From contig NZ_BMVE01000004.1 of the NCBI RefSeq assembly GCF_014650555.1, forward strand, positions 62,001-126,000: 64,000 bases of DNA, in the 5' to 3' direction. This document shows positions 50,436 to 59,136 of the stretch, piece by piece. Both the position numbers and the translations under genes were made by a program. The DNA comes from Streptomyces goshikiensis. GTDB lineage: Bacteria; Actinomycetota; Actinomycetes; Streptomycetales; Streptomycetaceae. Under the pieces are notes generated by a model. That model ran no database searches. It was not told the origin of the DNA and saw nothing but the letters and a program-made list of their open reading frames with translations. How positions within the stretch are numbered: the stretch's first letter is position 1; each line of letters opens with the position of its first letter.

Positions 50436-50876
50436 CTACGCGGCGAGCGCCAGCGCTTCGCGGGCGGCTCCGGCGGACGCTCCGGCCGGCATCGCAGCCG
50501 ACGTTCGGGTGATCGCCCGGCCCGTTGCTCCCGTCGGCGTACCGGCAGACGCTCCGGCAGGTGCTCCGTCGGACAGGGCGGTGGCAGCGGTGGTCGAGCG
50601 GCGGACGGACGGGGTCTTGCCATGGGCCTCGGCACGGATGCGCTGCTTGATGGTCGGCGGGAGCGAACCGCCCCGCATCATCGCCCGCCACGTCCGCCGC
50701 GCCATCATCACCGGACGGCGTACGGCGGCGGTCGCGGGAACGGCGGCGGCGACGGGCACTCCGGCGGCGGAGGCGGCGGCCGGGGCCGTCTTACGGGCGA
50801 AGCCGAGGAGGGCGAAGAAGGCCACGAGGGCGGCGAGGACAGTGGTCCAGATCGACGTGGTGCTGCGGTGAGCCAT
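50436..50876 (-). CDS. hypothetical membrane protein
   Basis: A 146-residue protein with an N-terminal membrane helix (WTTVLAALVAFFALLGFA, about residues 9-26), an Ala/Val-rich stretch, a short conserved-looking polar part (RRTWRAMMRGGSLPPTIKQR then IRAEAHGKTPSVRRST) and an Ala/Gly/Pro tail. I recognise no domain; similar short Streptomyces membrane proteins exist. The ATG at 50876 is chosen from the start of the membrane segment; longer versions reach 51005. The stop is followed by a 9-bp repeat array. Confidence 0.6.
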   Translation of the reverse strand: MAHRSTTSIWTTVLAALVAFFALLGFARKTAPAAASAAGVPVAAAVPATAAVRRPVMMARRTWRAMMRGGSLPPTIKQRIRAEAHGKTPSVRRSTTAATALSDGAPAGASAGTPTGATGRAITRTSAAMPAGASAGAAREALALAA

Positions 50877-51075
50877 GGCGGCGTGCCTCATTTCTCGATA
50901 GTCCGACGGACGATGTTCCGACGGGCGGATCTGCATACATTCGTCATGATGTGTTCGCAACCGCAGCGCTCCCACCACGCGCGCCGATCTTCCGACAAAC
51001 ACCACCCGGAAGGCCTACCGACGCCTCCGGGCCCCTGGACTCGCGCCCCGTGGCGATCGGCATGACGCTGATTCC

Positions 51076-51549
51076 ATGAGCGCGTCACGACCGGACCCGC
51101 CACCGCCTTCCGGCCCACCACAGCAGCCCTGGGGCCCGAGACCCCCCGCGCCACGCCGACGCAGGCGCTGGCCGTGGGTCGTGCTGGTCCTCGCGCTGTT
51201 GCTGGTCGGGGGCTGTGTGGCCGTCATCGGGGTCGTCGTCGACAAGGTCTCGAAGGAGTCATCGCGCACCGTGCGGATCACGTACGCGGCCGCCGGGAAC
51301 ACGCAGGACGTGGACATCACCTACTCGACCTGGCGCGACGGAAACCTGGAAGTGAACCAGGACAACGACGCGAGGCTGCCGTGGACCAAGGAGATCCACA
51401 CGAAGGGCTTCCTCAAGGGCGGGGCGCTGGTCGTCACACTCGGCCCGGACGGTGGCACCGCCACCTGCTCGGTGACGGTCGACGACGCCCGCCCGATCAC
51501 CGCGACGGCCTCCGGAGCGTTCGCCTCGGCCGTGTGCAAGGGCTTCTGA
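51076..51549 (+). CDS. MmpS-like membrane-anchored protein
   Basis: A 157-residue protein with a Pro-rich cytoplasmic tail (DPPPPSGPPQQPW), a basic stop (PRRRRRWP), one transmembrane helix at about residues 34-55, and an extracytoplasmic domain of about 100 residues with the MmpS pattern: VRITYAAAGNTQDVDITYST, RLPWTKEIHTKGF, and a Cys pair (TATCSVTV ... AVCKGF). Mycobacterial MmpS proteins assist RND-type lipid exporters, but no MmpL lies nearby. The ATG at 51076 is the natural start. It ends just before a bidirectional terminator. Confidence 0.82.
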   Translation: MSASRPDPPPPSGPPQQPWGPRPPAPRRRRRWPWVVLVLALLLVGGCVAVIGVVVDKVSKESSRTVRITYAAAGNTQDVDITYSTWRDGNLEVNQDNDARLPWTKEIHTKGFLKGGALVVTLGPDGGTATCSVTVDDARPITATASGAFASAVCKGF

Positions 51550-51602
51550 CCACCGCTTCTGCCCCGCTTCTGCCACCGCTAGCGACTGCGCCGGGAGACG
51601 AA

Positions 51603-51634
51603 GAAGGGGCGCCCCTCACGAGGGGCGCCCCTTC
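51603..51634. terminator. bidirectional terminator
   Basis: Perfect 14-bp stem GAAGGGGCGCCCCT / AGGGGCGCCCCTTC with a CACG loop, between the MmpS-like gene and the minus-strand tRNA-Ser. Confidence 0.92.
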
Positions 51635-51659
51635 GGCCCGCGCATGCGCCGGCCTGGTG

Positions 51660-51744
51660 CGGTGGGTGTGGGATTTGAACCCACGGTGACTCGCGCCACG
51701 ACGGTTTTCAAGACCGTTCCCTTAGGCCGCTCGGGCAACCCACC
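51660..51744 (-). tRNA. tRNA-Ser (anticodon TGA)
   Basis: An 85-nt class II tRNA: acceptor GGTGGGT / ACCCACC, anticodon arm ACGGT-CTTGAAA-ACCGT presenting TGA (reads UCA and UCG), long variable arm, discriminator G. Third serine tRNA of the window. Confidence 0.96.
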
Positions 51745-51783
51745 TGGCCGGTACAGAGTACCGGCAGGTGGGGGGCGGGCGGG

Positions 51784-52734
51784 TCAGGAATTCTGGGCCT
51801 TGTCGTAGGCCGCCTTCGCCTCGTTGCCGAAGTACGGCCCGTACATCCGGTTGGGCAGGAAGCTGTAGCCGAAGCTGTTCACCGAGACCTGGGTGCCCAG
51901 GCCGGTGGCCTCGTTGAAGTCCTGGAGCCAGGGGCCGCCGCTGGAGCCGCCGGTCATGTTGCAGCCCAGGCTGTGGTCCTTGGTCAGCAGGAAGTCCTTA
52001 CCGGTGTTCCCGCTGCAGTAGACCAGCTTGGTGCCGTCGTAGGGCGCCGCGGCAGGAAAGCCGAAGGAGTACATCTTCTTGTTGTAGCCGCCGTTGAAGA
52101 GGATTCCCTGGGCGCCGACCACCTGGCTGAGCTTCTGGCCGTTCAGCGGGGCGACGACGGCCAGGCCGACGTCCATGTTCATGTCCTCGCTGGCCGCCCA
52201 CTGGTCGGTCGCGAAGGTCTTGGTGGCCGACCACTGGCCATAGGGCGCGTTGCCGTTGTTGTAGGCCGGGACGAAGACCCAGTTGGTGTGCCAGGCGCCC
52301 TGGTACTTCACGCAGTGCCCGGCCGTGATCACCGTGCTGCCGTTGGCGCTGGTGATGGAGTCTCCGGAGCAGGAGGCCGTCCGGTCTCCCATGGTGAAGA
52401 AGACCCGGCCGGAGGTCTTCACCACCGCGCCGCCGCCCGTCCACGCGCCGCCCGCCTGTGGGAAGGCCGTGGGGGAGGAGGCTGCCGTCGGGGCGATGGC
52501 CGTGGGCCGGTCCACCGCGGTGGCCCCGGTACGGAGGGCTCCCGGGGCCGCCGTCACATCGAGCGGGGTGGCGTTGCGCATCCGCTCGGCGGTCCAGAAG
52601 CCCCGGGTGTGCTGCTGCCGGAACGAGGCCGAGTCCGCGGGGGCGGCCGCCGAAGGGGTGGCCGCCGTCAGCGCGCCCGCGATCAGGGCGCCCGCCGCCA
52701 GGAGGACCGATGCTGCCGTGCGATGACGATTCAC
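51784..52734 (-). CDS. secreted trypsin-like serine protease
   Basis: A 316-residue secreted protein. A signal peptide (LLAAGALIAGALTAATPSAAA) is followed by a propeptide-like segment of about 70 residues and a chymotrypsin-fold domain. The catalytic residues are His in STVITAGHCVKY, Asp in MNMDVGLAVV and Ser in NMTGGSSGGPWLQ. Two Cys pairs (SCSGDS with GHC; VYCSG with LGCNM) fit disulfides. It resembles the Streptomyces V8-like peptidases. The GTG at 52734 follows AAGGAG by 6 bases; codons further upstream are not supported. Confidence 0.92.
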   Translation of the reverse strand: MNRHRTAASVLLAAGALIAGALTAATPSAAAPADSASFRQQHTRGFWTAERMRNATPLDVTAAPGALRTGATAVDRPTAIAPTAASSPTAFPQAGGAWTGGGAVVKTSGRVFFTMGDRTASCSGDSITSANGSTVITAGHCVKYQGAWHTNWVFVPAYNNGNAPYGQWSATKTFATDQWAASEDMNMDVGLAVVAPLNGQKLSQVVGAQGILFNGGYNKKMYSFGFPAAAPYDGTKLVYCSGNTGKDFLLTKDHSLGCNMTGGSSGGPWLQDFNEATGLGTQVSVNSFGYSFLPNRMYGPYFGNEAKAAYDKAQNS

Positions 52735-52906
52735 GCAGGACTCCTTCTGCCGTGCCCGGTCCGGTCGGTGCCGGGCAGGGTGGGGGTGAAGAGCTGTCGG
52801 TGCGGATCGGCTGCAGGGTCGCACGCAGGACGTGAGATGTCAGGGGACGGTCAGAACGTTCGGGCGGTTCCGGCCAGGAATTGGCCAACTCCCTTCCCTC
52901 CGGGCC

Positions 52907-53959
52907 TCATACGGTGAGTGCCACTCCGGCGTACGAGACCCCGGCCACCACCACCCAGGCCCCGAGCCCCAGTACCGCGGCCCGCCCTCCCGTCCGGGCC
53001 AGCGTCGGCAGGTGCACCGCGCTCCCCAGACCGAACAGGGCCGCCGCGAGCAGTGCCTCCTGCGCGGTGTGCGCCCACTCCAGCGCCGCTTCCGGCAGTA
53101 CCCCGGTGGCGCGCAGTCCGGCCGCCACCAGGAACCCGGCGACGAACAGCGGCACCGGCGCCGGCCTGCGTCCCGAGGCCGTGCGCACCCCGCGCCGGCG
53201 GGCCCGTACGGAGAAGGCCACGGCGGCCACCAGCGGGGCCAGCAGGGCCACCCGCATCAGCTTGACCAGCACCGCCTCGCCGAGCGCCCCCGGGCCGGCC
53301 GTCTGGGCGGTGGCCACCACCTGCCCGACGTCGTGGACGCTCGCGCCCACCCAGCGCCCGAAGGCCAGGTCGGAGAGGCCCAACGGCCCCTGGAGCAGCG
53401 GAAGTACCGCGATGGCCAGGGTGCCGCACAGCGTCACCAGTGCCACCGAGGAGGCCACGTCCTCCTCGTCGCTGCCGGACACCTCGCTGACCGCGCCGAT
53501 CGCCGAGGCCCCGCATATCGAGTAGCCCGTGGCTATCAACAGTGGCTGGTCCCCCGGCAGACCGAGCTTGCGGCCCAACCAGAGCGTTCCGAAGAAGGTG
53601 GCCGCCACGACTGCGACGACCATCGCGACCGTCGCCCAGCCCAGCCGGAGCACCTGGTCCAGGCCCAGTCCGAGGCCCAGCAGGACGATGCCGATCCGCA
53701 TCAGCCGTCGTCCGGCCAGGGAGAGCCCGGGGCGGGCGGTGCCGCGCACGAAGGTCCGTATGCCGGGGAGGTGAGCCACCGCGATGCCCAGGACCACCGA
53801 GGCCGTGAGCATCGGCACCGCCGGGACCAGCCAGTGGATGCTCCACGCGACGACGGCGCCCGCCGTCGCCAGCGCCAACCCCGGCCAGGAGGTGGATGTT
53901 TCACGTGAAACACGAGGCGCCCGCACCACCTGGTGGGTAGGGCGGTTCAGCAGCGCCAT
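52907..53959 (-). CDS. YeiH/UPF0324-type sulfate exporter family transporter
   Basis: A 350-residue membrane protein with about 10 transmembrane helices. The family patterns are VVLGIAVAHLPG, RRLMRIGIVLLGLGL, GYSICGASAIGAVSEVSGSDEED, and GASVHDVGQVVATAQ. Homologues have been proposed to export sulfite or sulfate. The ATG at 53959 shares one base with the cysteine dioxygenase stop, so the pair is coupled: oxidation of cysteine makes sulfite, and this protein may carry it out. A perfect parS site (53897-53912) is embedded near the 5' end and encodes RVSRETS. Confidence 0.88.
   Translation of the reverse strand: MALLNRPTHQVVRAPRVSRETSTSWPGLALATAGAVVAWSIHWLVPAVPMLTASVVLGIAVAHLPGIRTFVRGTARPGLSLAGRRLMRIGIVLLGLGLGLDQVLRLGWATVAMVVAVVAATFFGTLWLGRKLGLPGDQPLLIATGYSICGASAIGAVSEVSGSDEEDVASSVALVTLCGTLAIAVLPLLQGPLGLSDLAFGRWVGASVHDVGQVVATAQTAGPGALGEAVLVKLMRVALLAPLVAAVAFSVRARRRGVRTASGRRPAPVPLFVAGFLVAAGLRATGVLPEAALEWAHTAQEALLAAALFGLGSAVHLPTLARTGGRAAVLGLGAWVVVAGVSYAGVALTV
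53897..53912. promoter_or_regulatory. parS: parS site 5
   Basis: TGTTTCACGTGAAACA, a perfect ParB site inside the first 25 codons of the exporter gene. Confidence 0.95.
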
Positions 53960-54513
53960 CAGTCGGTGGGGAGCGTGTAGACGCGGCGGACACTGCTGCC
54001 GAGGCGGGCGACGTCGGCTCCGTAGACATGCAGGGAGATCGCCGTCGTACGACAGGAGTTGCGGACCTTGTGGATGTCGCCGGGCGGGGCGAACCCGCAG
54101 ACGTCACCGGGGCCGTTGACCACCTCTTCGGTCGCCACCAGCCGGGCCCCGACGGACCCCGTGGCGGGGGCCAGCCGGTAGCGGAGCTCGCTCTCCTCGC
54201 CCTCGTGCACACCGGCCACGCACCACGAGACGTGATCGTGGATGGCGGTCTCCTGACCGGGCAGCCACACCAGCGCCACCACCGAGAAGCTGCCGTCCGG
54301 CTCGGCGTGCAGGACGTGCTGGCGGTACCGGTCGGCGTGCCCCACCCGCTGCTCGGGAGTGAGCAGGTCGGGGGTGCCCAGGTGCGGGGCCACGCGCTCG
54401 CCGACCAGGTAGGCGGTCAGATCGGGGGCGAGGCCCCGGTCCACGACCGTGCGGATCTCACTGACGAGTGCGGCCATCCTCGCGGTGGTGCGGGCCTGGG
54501 TGGTGGTGGTCAT
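53959..54513 (-). CDS. cysteine dioxygenase
   Basis: A 184-residue cupin that oxidises L-cysteine to cysteine sulfinate with non-haem iron. The metal His residues are in TAIHDHVSWCVAGVHEG (H-x-H) and GDIHKVRNSCRT. The position equivalent to the cross-linking Cys of animal enzymes is Gly here, as is normal in bacteria. The ATG at 54513 yields MTTTTQART. It is followed directly by the YeiH-like exporter and preceded by a LysR regulator on the same strand, suggesting a small sulfur-overflow operon. Confidence 0.92.
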   Translation of the reverse strand: MTTTTQARTTARMAALVSEIRTVVDRGLAPDLTAYLVGERVAPHLGTPDLLTPEQRVGHADRYRQHVLHAEPDGSFSVVALVWLPGQETAIHDHVSWCVAGVHEGEESELRYRLAPATGSVGARLVATEEVVNGPGDVCGFAPPGDIHKVRNSCRTTAISLHVYGADVARLGSSVRRVYTLPTD

Positions 54514-54577
54514 ATGGGCAGCGTCGAACAGTCAATCCATCACGTCCAACGACAGTTCTGACCCGAAATCCCAAGCA

Positions 54578-54586
54578 CCGCTTATG
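54578..54586. promoter_or_regulatory. candidate LysR site before cysteine dioxygenase
   Basis: CCGCTTATG, present in reverse orientation at 55525-55533 before the LysR gene itself. Only half-site length, so weak on its own. Confidence 0.35.
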
Positions 54587-54610
54587 GATCGCCCCGGCGG
54601 GATCGCCCGG

Positions 54611-55516
54611 TCAGCAGCCGACCCGGTTCGACGCGACCCGCTTCAGCTCGTCCAGCACCACCGCGGTCGCCGGGATCCGCAGATGGTCCCGGTACACGTA
54701 CGCGGCGATGTGGCGGCGCGCGGCGGGTTGCAGCGGACGCCCACAGACCCGGCTCAGGGAGAGGGAGGGCAGCACCAGGGCGGGCATCATGGCCACGCCG
54801 AGCCCCTGGGCGACCAGGGACTGCACCACCAGGTTGTCATCGGTGGCGAACCGGATGTCGGGTACGAAGCCCAGCTCGGCGCACTCGTGCAGCAGATTCG
54901 CCCGGCAGCGCGGGCAGCCCGCTATCCACCGCTCCTCGGCGAGGTCGCCGAGGTTCACGGCGCGGCGCCGGGCCAGCGGATGGCCGGTCGGCAGCAGCAC
55001 CGTCAGCTGGTCCTCCAGCAGTCTGACCTCGGCGACCTCGTCCGGGATCTCCTCGTGCAGCCCCGGGTAGGTGAAGGCCAGGGTGATGTCGCACTCCCCG
55101 CGCTCCAGCCGCCGCAGCGACTCCGGGGGCTCCCCCTCCAGCAGCTCCACCTGTACGCCGGGGTGGTTCATGGCGAGGCCGCTGAGCGCCTCCGGGACGA
55201 GGGTGACGTTGGCGCTGGGGAAGCCGCAGAGCCGGACCCGGCCGGTGCGCAGCCGGGCGTACGCCTTCAGCTGGGCTTCGGCGGCGGAGAGACTGCCGAG
55301 GATGGACTCGGCGTGCCGGGCCAGGGACTCCCCGGCCTCGGTGAGCTGCATCTTGCGGCCCACGCGGGTGAACAGCGGAGTGCCGACGGCGCGTTCGAGC
55401 GCCTTCATCTGCTGGGTGATCGCGGGCTGGGTGTAGCCCAGAACGCGAGCGGCCGCCGAGTACGACCCCGAGGCGACCACTTCGTGAAACGTACGTATGT
55501 GCCGCGAATCGAACAC
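54611..55516 (-). CDS. LysR family transcriptional regulator
   Basis: A 301-residue regulator. The N-terminal HTH (FHEVVASGSYSAAARVLGYTQPAITQQMKALERAVG) covers residues 10-45 and is followed by a coiled linker and a substrate-binding domain (RVRLCGFPSANVTLVPEAL, VLLPTGHPLARR, TDDNLVVQSLVAQGLGVAMMP). The ligand domain contains a Cys pair (GCPRC) near residue 197 that could sense sulfur compounds. The GTG at 55516 gives MFDSRHIRTF. Its stop is 97 bp before the cysteine dioxygenase start. The 9-mer CCGCTTATG occurs in both promoters, so it may regulate both. Confidence 0.9.
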   Translation of the reverse strand: MFDSRHIRTFHEVVASGSYSAAARVLGYTQPAITQQMKALERAVGTPLFTRVGRKMQLTEAGESLARHAESILGSLSAAEAQLKAYARLRTGRVRLCGFPSANVTLVPEALSGLAMNHPGVQVELLEGEPPESLRRLERGECDITLAFTYPGLHEEIPDEVAEVRLLEDQLTVLLPTGHPLARRRAVNLGDLAEERWIAGCPRCRANLLHECAELGFVPDIRFATDDNLVVQSLVAQGLGVAMMPALVLPSLSLSRVCGRPLQPAARRHIAAYVYRDHLRIPATAVVLDELKRVASNRVGC

Positions 55517-55524
55517 GGGGGAAT

Positions 55525-55533
55525 CATAAGCGG
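55525..55533. promoter_or_regulatory. candidate LysR site before its own gene
   Basis: CATAAGCGG, reverse complement of the 9-mer at 54578-54586, starting 8 bases before the LysR start codon. Confidence 0.35.
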
Positions 55534-55540
55534 ACGTTGG

Positions 55541-55576
55541 GAGGGGCCGTAGGCGGATTCCCGCCCACGGCCCCTC
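55541..55576 (-). terminator. terminator of the HtrA-like gene
   Basis: Long stem GAGGGGCCGT / ACGGCCCCTC with an inner GGCGG / CCGCC stem and ATTC loop, 20 bp after the protease stop. Confidence 0.9.
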
Positions 55577-55595
55577 TCCATCAAGCCACGGTTCT

Positions 55596-57200
55596 CTACT
55601 TGTCGCCGACCCGCGAGCCGAGCGTGATGTCGACCGTGTTCGGCTTGCCGTCGCGCACGTAGGTCAGCTTCACGACGTCGCCCGGCTTGTGCGTCCAGAT
55701 CTCGCTGATCAGGCTCGGGCCGCTGTCGATCTGCTTGCCACCGAACTGGGTGATGAGGTCGCCGGGCTTCAGGCCCGCCTTGCCGGCCGGACCGTTCGGG
55801 TCGACCAGGTCGCCGGCGGAGGCACCGCTGTCGGAGATCTTGGCGCCCTCCGCCTTGGACTGGATGTCCACGGAGACCGAGATCACCGGGTAGACCGGCT
55901 TGCCCGTCTTGATCAGCGATTCGGCGACGTTCTTCGCCTGGTTGATCGGGATGGCGAAGCCGAGGCCGATGGAGCCGGCCTGGCCGCCGCCGAAGCCGCC
56001 GTTGCCGGCGGACTGGATCGCGGAGTTGATGCCGATGACCGCGCCGCGGCCGTCGATCAGCGGGCCGCCGGAGTTTCCGGGGTTGATCGAGGCGTCCGTC
56101 TGGAGGGCGCTCATGTACGAGTTCTTGCTGCCGGAGCCGTCACCGGAGGCCACCGGGCGGTTCTTGGCGCTGACGATGCCCGTCGTGACCGTATTGGAGA
56201 GGCCGAACGGCGCGCCGATCGCGATGGTCGGGTCGCCGACCGCGACCTTGTCGGAGTCACCCAGAGGCAGCGGCTTGAGGCCGGACGGCGGGTTCTTCAG
56301 CTTCAGCACGGCCACGTCGTAGCCCTGGGCACGGCCGATCACCTCGGCGTCGTACTTCTTGCCGTCGGAGAAGGTCGCGGAGAGCTTGCCGCCGTTCGCG
56401 GCGGAGGCCACCACATGGTTGTTGGTGAGGATGTGGCCCTGCTGGTCGTAGACGAACCCGGTGCCGGTGCCGCCCTCGCCGTCGCCGGCGGAAGCCTCGA
56501 TGGTGACGACGCTGGGCAGCGCGCCGGCGGCCAGACCCGCGATGGAGCCGGAGTCCCGCTTGAGGTCCTTCGGGGTGTTGCCGGCGGTGATCGTGGTCGA
56601 GCCGATGCCGTTGCCGCCCGCGTCGTTGCGCTCGGCGGCCCAGTAGCCGATGCCGCCGCCGACACCGCCCGCGAGGAGGGCCGCCACGAGCACGGCGGCG
56701 AGCAGGCCGCCGCGGCCCTTCGGCTTGGGCGCCGGCTGGCCGTCGGCCGCGAGGTGAGCGCCCCAGCCGCCGTGGCCGCCGCCACCGTAGGCGGGGACGG
56801 TGGGCGGGGCCGGAGGCCAGCCCTCGGCGCCGTACGCGGCCGGAGCCGGGGCCTGCGGCGCGGGCGGCTGACCAGGGTGACCCGGCTGGCCGGGCTGGCC
56901 CGGGTGGCCGTAGGCGGGAGCCGGGCCCTGCTGGCCGTAGGCCGGGGTCGGCGGGATCTGCTGGGTGGGCTCGGTCCCCGGTGCCGGGGTCGGCGGGATC
57001 TGCTGGGTCACCGGCTCGGCGGCGGCCGGCGCGGGGCCCTCGGCGGGCGCCGCGTCAGCGGGTACGGCGGTCGGCGCGGGCGCCGCGGACGTCTCGGCGG
57101 CCGGGGCCGCGTCGGCGTTGGGAGCGGCCACCGGCACTGGGGGTGCGGACGGGGCCGCGGGGGGCGTAGGGGCCGCGGTGCCCTCGTTCTCGGTGCTCAC
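55596..57200 (-). CDS. HtrA/DegP-type membrane-anchored serine protease with PDZ domain
   Basis: A 534-residue protein. The first 165 residues are a Pro/Ala/Gln-rich cytoplasmic segment with a repeated TQQIPPTPA motif. One transmembrane helix (GGLLAAVLVAALLAGGVGGGIGYW) leads to a trypsin-like domain with His in ILTNNHVVAS, Asp in YDVAVLKL and Ser in NPGNSGGPL. A C-terminal PDZ domain (GPAGKAGLKPGDLITQFGGK) follows. Family members degrade misfolded extracytoplasmic proteins. The GTG at 57200 is the likely start. It is monocistronic with a clear terminator. Confidence 0.95.
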   Translation of the reverse strand: MSTENEGTAAPTPPAAPSAPPVPVAAPNADAAPAAETSAAPAPTAVPADAAPAEGPAPAAAEPVTQQIPPTPAPGTEPTQQIPPTPAYGQQGPAPAYGHPGQPGQPGHPGQPPAPQAPAPAAYGAEGWPPAPPTVPAYGGGGHGGWGAHLAADGQPAPKPKGRGGLLAAVLVAALLAGGVGGGIGYWAAERNDAGGNGIGSTTITAGNTPKDLKRDSGSIAGLAAGALPSVVTIEASAGDGEGGTGTGFVYDQQGHILTNNHVVASAANGGKLSATFSDGKKYDAEVIGRAQGYDVAVLKLKNPPSGLKPLPLGDSDKVAVGDPTIAIGAPFGLSNTVTTGIVSAKNRPVASGDGSGSKNSYMSALQTDASINPGNSGGPLIDGRGAVIGINSAIQSAGNGGFGGGQAGSIGLGFAIPINQAKNVAESLIKTGKPVYPVISVSVDIQSKAEGAKISDSGASAGDLVDPNGPAGKAGLKPGDLITQFGGKQIDSGPSLISEIWTHKPGDVVKLTYVRDGKPNTVDITLGSRVGDK

Positions 57201-57444
57201 AGCGCTCTCTCCTCGTCACACACAACACACACGGCTTCTGCACTATCGGGACCATCGGGGCGATGTCGGACAAGCTGAACGTGCGACATTCCGCACAAGT
57301 TCCTGAGCAAGCCTTTCCCATCACCCGTCAGAGCACTGTAAGCCGGACCTGTGCGTCACCCCCCATCCTTTATCCCCGGCATTTCGGACGCATCCCCAGG
57401 GCTCCCCCCGGCGTACGGCACCCGCTCGGTGGCACCATGACCCG

Positions 57445-58245
57445 GTGACCCACGCAACGCCCCGCCCCATCCAGGTCGTCGCCCACCGCGGTGCCTCGGA
57501 GGACGCCCCCGAACACACCCTGGCCGCCTATCGCAAGGCCATCGAGGACGGCGCCGACGCGCTCGAATGCGATGTCCGGCTCACCGCGGACGGCCACCTG
57601 GTCCTGGTCCACGACCGCCGGGTGAACCGCACCTCCAACGGCCGCGGCGCCGTGTCCGCCCTGGAGCTCGCGGAACTCGCCGCCCTCGACTTCGGCTCCT
57701 GGAAGGACCGCGAGGAGTCCCCCGACTGGGACGCGGACCCCGAGCGGACCTCCGTCCTCACGCTGGAGCGCCTGCTCCAGCTGGTTTCCGACGCCGGGCG
57801 CCCGGTGGCCCTCGCGATCGAGACGAAGCACCCCACCCGCTGGGCCGGACAGGTGGAGGAGCGCCTCCTCTTCCTCCTCAAGCGCTTCGGCCTGGACGCT
57901 CCGCCGGCCGACGGCCCGCACCCGGTCCGGGTCATGAGCTTCTCCGCGCGCTCGCTGCACCGGGTGCAGGCGGGCGCGCCGACGATCCCGACGGTCTACC
58001 TGATGCAGTTCATCTCCCCGCGGATGCGGGACGGGCGGCTGCCGGCCGGTGTGAAGATCGCCGGACCGGGCATGCGGATCGTGCGCAACCACCCCGCCTA
58101 CATCCGCAAACTCCAGGCCGCGGGCCACTCCGTACACGTGTGGACCGTAAACGAGCCAGAAGACGTTCAGCTCTGCGCTGATCTAGGTGTCGAAGCGATC
58201 ATTACGAACAGACCACGACAGGTTCTGTCACAGCTCGGGCGCTGA
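57445..58245 (+). CDS. glycerophosphodiester phosphodiesterase
   Basis: A 266-residue TIM-barrel enzyme that hydrolyses glycerophosphodiesters to glycerol-3-phosphate and an alcohol. The catalytic motif VVAHRGASEDAPEHTLAAY (HR and E) is at residues 11-29, with ECDVRLTADGHLVLVHDR carrying the metal and second His, and VHVWTVNEPEDV near the C-terminus. There is no signal peptide, so it acts in the cytoplasm. The GTG at 57445 is the supported start. It stands alone, divergent from the HtrA gene. Confidence 0.94.
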   Translation: MTHATPRPIQVVAHRGASEDAPEHTLAAYRKAIEDGADALECDVRLTADGHLVLVHDRRVNRTSNGRGAVSALELAELAALDFGSWKDREESPDWDADPERTSVLTLERLLQLVSDAGRPVALAIETKHPTRWAGQVEERLLFLLKRFGLDAPPADGPHPVRVMSFSARSLHRVQAGAPTIPTVYLMQFISPRMRDGRLPAGVKIAGPGMRIVRNHPAYIRKLQAAGHSVHVWTVNEPEDVQLCADLGVEAIITNRPRQVLSQLGR

Positions 58246-58417
58246 CATCCCGGTTTGCGCACCCGCCCCGCAGGGCCCGTCCGTCACAGGGTGTGCCCCG
58301 GCGCATCCGCTCCGCGTTCAGTGGTCATGAATGCGTCAGAGCTCTCCGTTTCGGCGGTTTCCGGTCCAGGCCAGGGGGGCATCCAGACCATGGCGTGGGG
58401 CTAAGGAGGTTCCGGGG

Positions 58418-58933
58418 GTGGCGTTGGTGGTGGCACAAGAAGTGCCCACGTCGTCGTGCATGGACGTGACCCATGGTCCTGCGGGCGTGGGCGAGGCGAG
58501 GCACCGCATGCGCGAGCAATTGCGCATGAGCGGGGTGTCCGAATCAGTCGTGGACGACGCCGTACTGATCCTTTCCGAACTTCTCAGCAATGCCTGCCGA
58601 CACGGCCGGCCGCTGGGCTCCGGGGAGATCGGGAACGGGGAGATACGCGCCGCCTGGCGCGTCGACAGGGCGGGACGGCTGACGGTCGAGGTCACGGACG
58701 GGGGCGGACCGACCCGCCCGGTTCCGGCCACGCCCTCGGTCACCGCGCGGGGCGGCCGGGGGCTGAACATCATCAGCGCCCTGGCCCAGGACTGGGGTGT
58801 CCGGGACGGTGCGTCGGGCGAGGTCACCGTATGGGTGATCGTCGCGTGCGGGGCCCGGCACGAGGATTTCGCTACGCGCGTTGCGCCCCCGGCGATCGAC
58901 TTCGCCACGGCCTTCGACGATCTGAGTCCCTGA
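58418..58933 (+). CDS. RsbW-like ATP-binding anti-sigma/regulatory kinase
   Basis: A 171-residue HATPase_c_2 protein of the SpoIIAB/RsbW class. The N-box is LILSELLSNACRHGRPL near residue 60, G1 EVTDGGGPTRP and G2 ARGGRGLNIISALA. Such kinases bind sigma factors or phosphorylate anti-anti-sigma proteins. No sigma gene adjoins, although two SigB/F-type factors lie 36 kb away. The GTG at 58418 follows a full AAGGAGG at 8 bases, and longer upstream reading is unsupported. The tail after residue 145 is low in structure. Confidence 0.88.
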   Translation: MALVVAQEVPTSSCMDVTHGPAGVGEARHRMREQLRMSGVSESVVDDAVLILSELLSNACRHGRPLGSGEIGNGEIRAAWRVDRAGRLTVEVTDGGGPTRPVPATPSVTARGGRGLNIISALAQDWGVRDGASGEVTVWVIVACGARHEDFATRVAPPAIDFATAFDDLSP

Positions 58934-59012
58934 CCGGATTCCGCTCGGGATCCGCTCGGGCATCCGGACGGAATTCGGACTGAACCCAGACGGAATCCGC
59001 TCGCGATTCCAC
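58931..59012 (+). repeat. degenerate 11-12 bp repeat after a stop codon
   Basis: Units such as ATCCGCTCGGGC, ATCCGGACGGA and ATCCGCTCGCG follow the RsbW-like stop codon. It has the same style as the repeats at 12014 and 15855 but is more decayed. Confidence 0.7.
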
Positions 59013-59136
59013 ACGCGGCCGACCGGGAGCGCACGCCGACCGTGCTCCCGGCCGCACCCCGCCGGTTGTGGCGGTACGAACGGCTAGGCTCGCGCCAGAC
59101 ACAACGCCGTACCGCCGCAACCGGGAGACACCCACG

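Noticed and set aside
50071..50871. A 266-codon plus-strand frame with a Cys/Thr/Ala-rich middle (ACAACTTSTACT)
   Set aside because: The Cys-rich part is created by the 9-bp repeat and the rest is antisense to the membrane protein gene.
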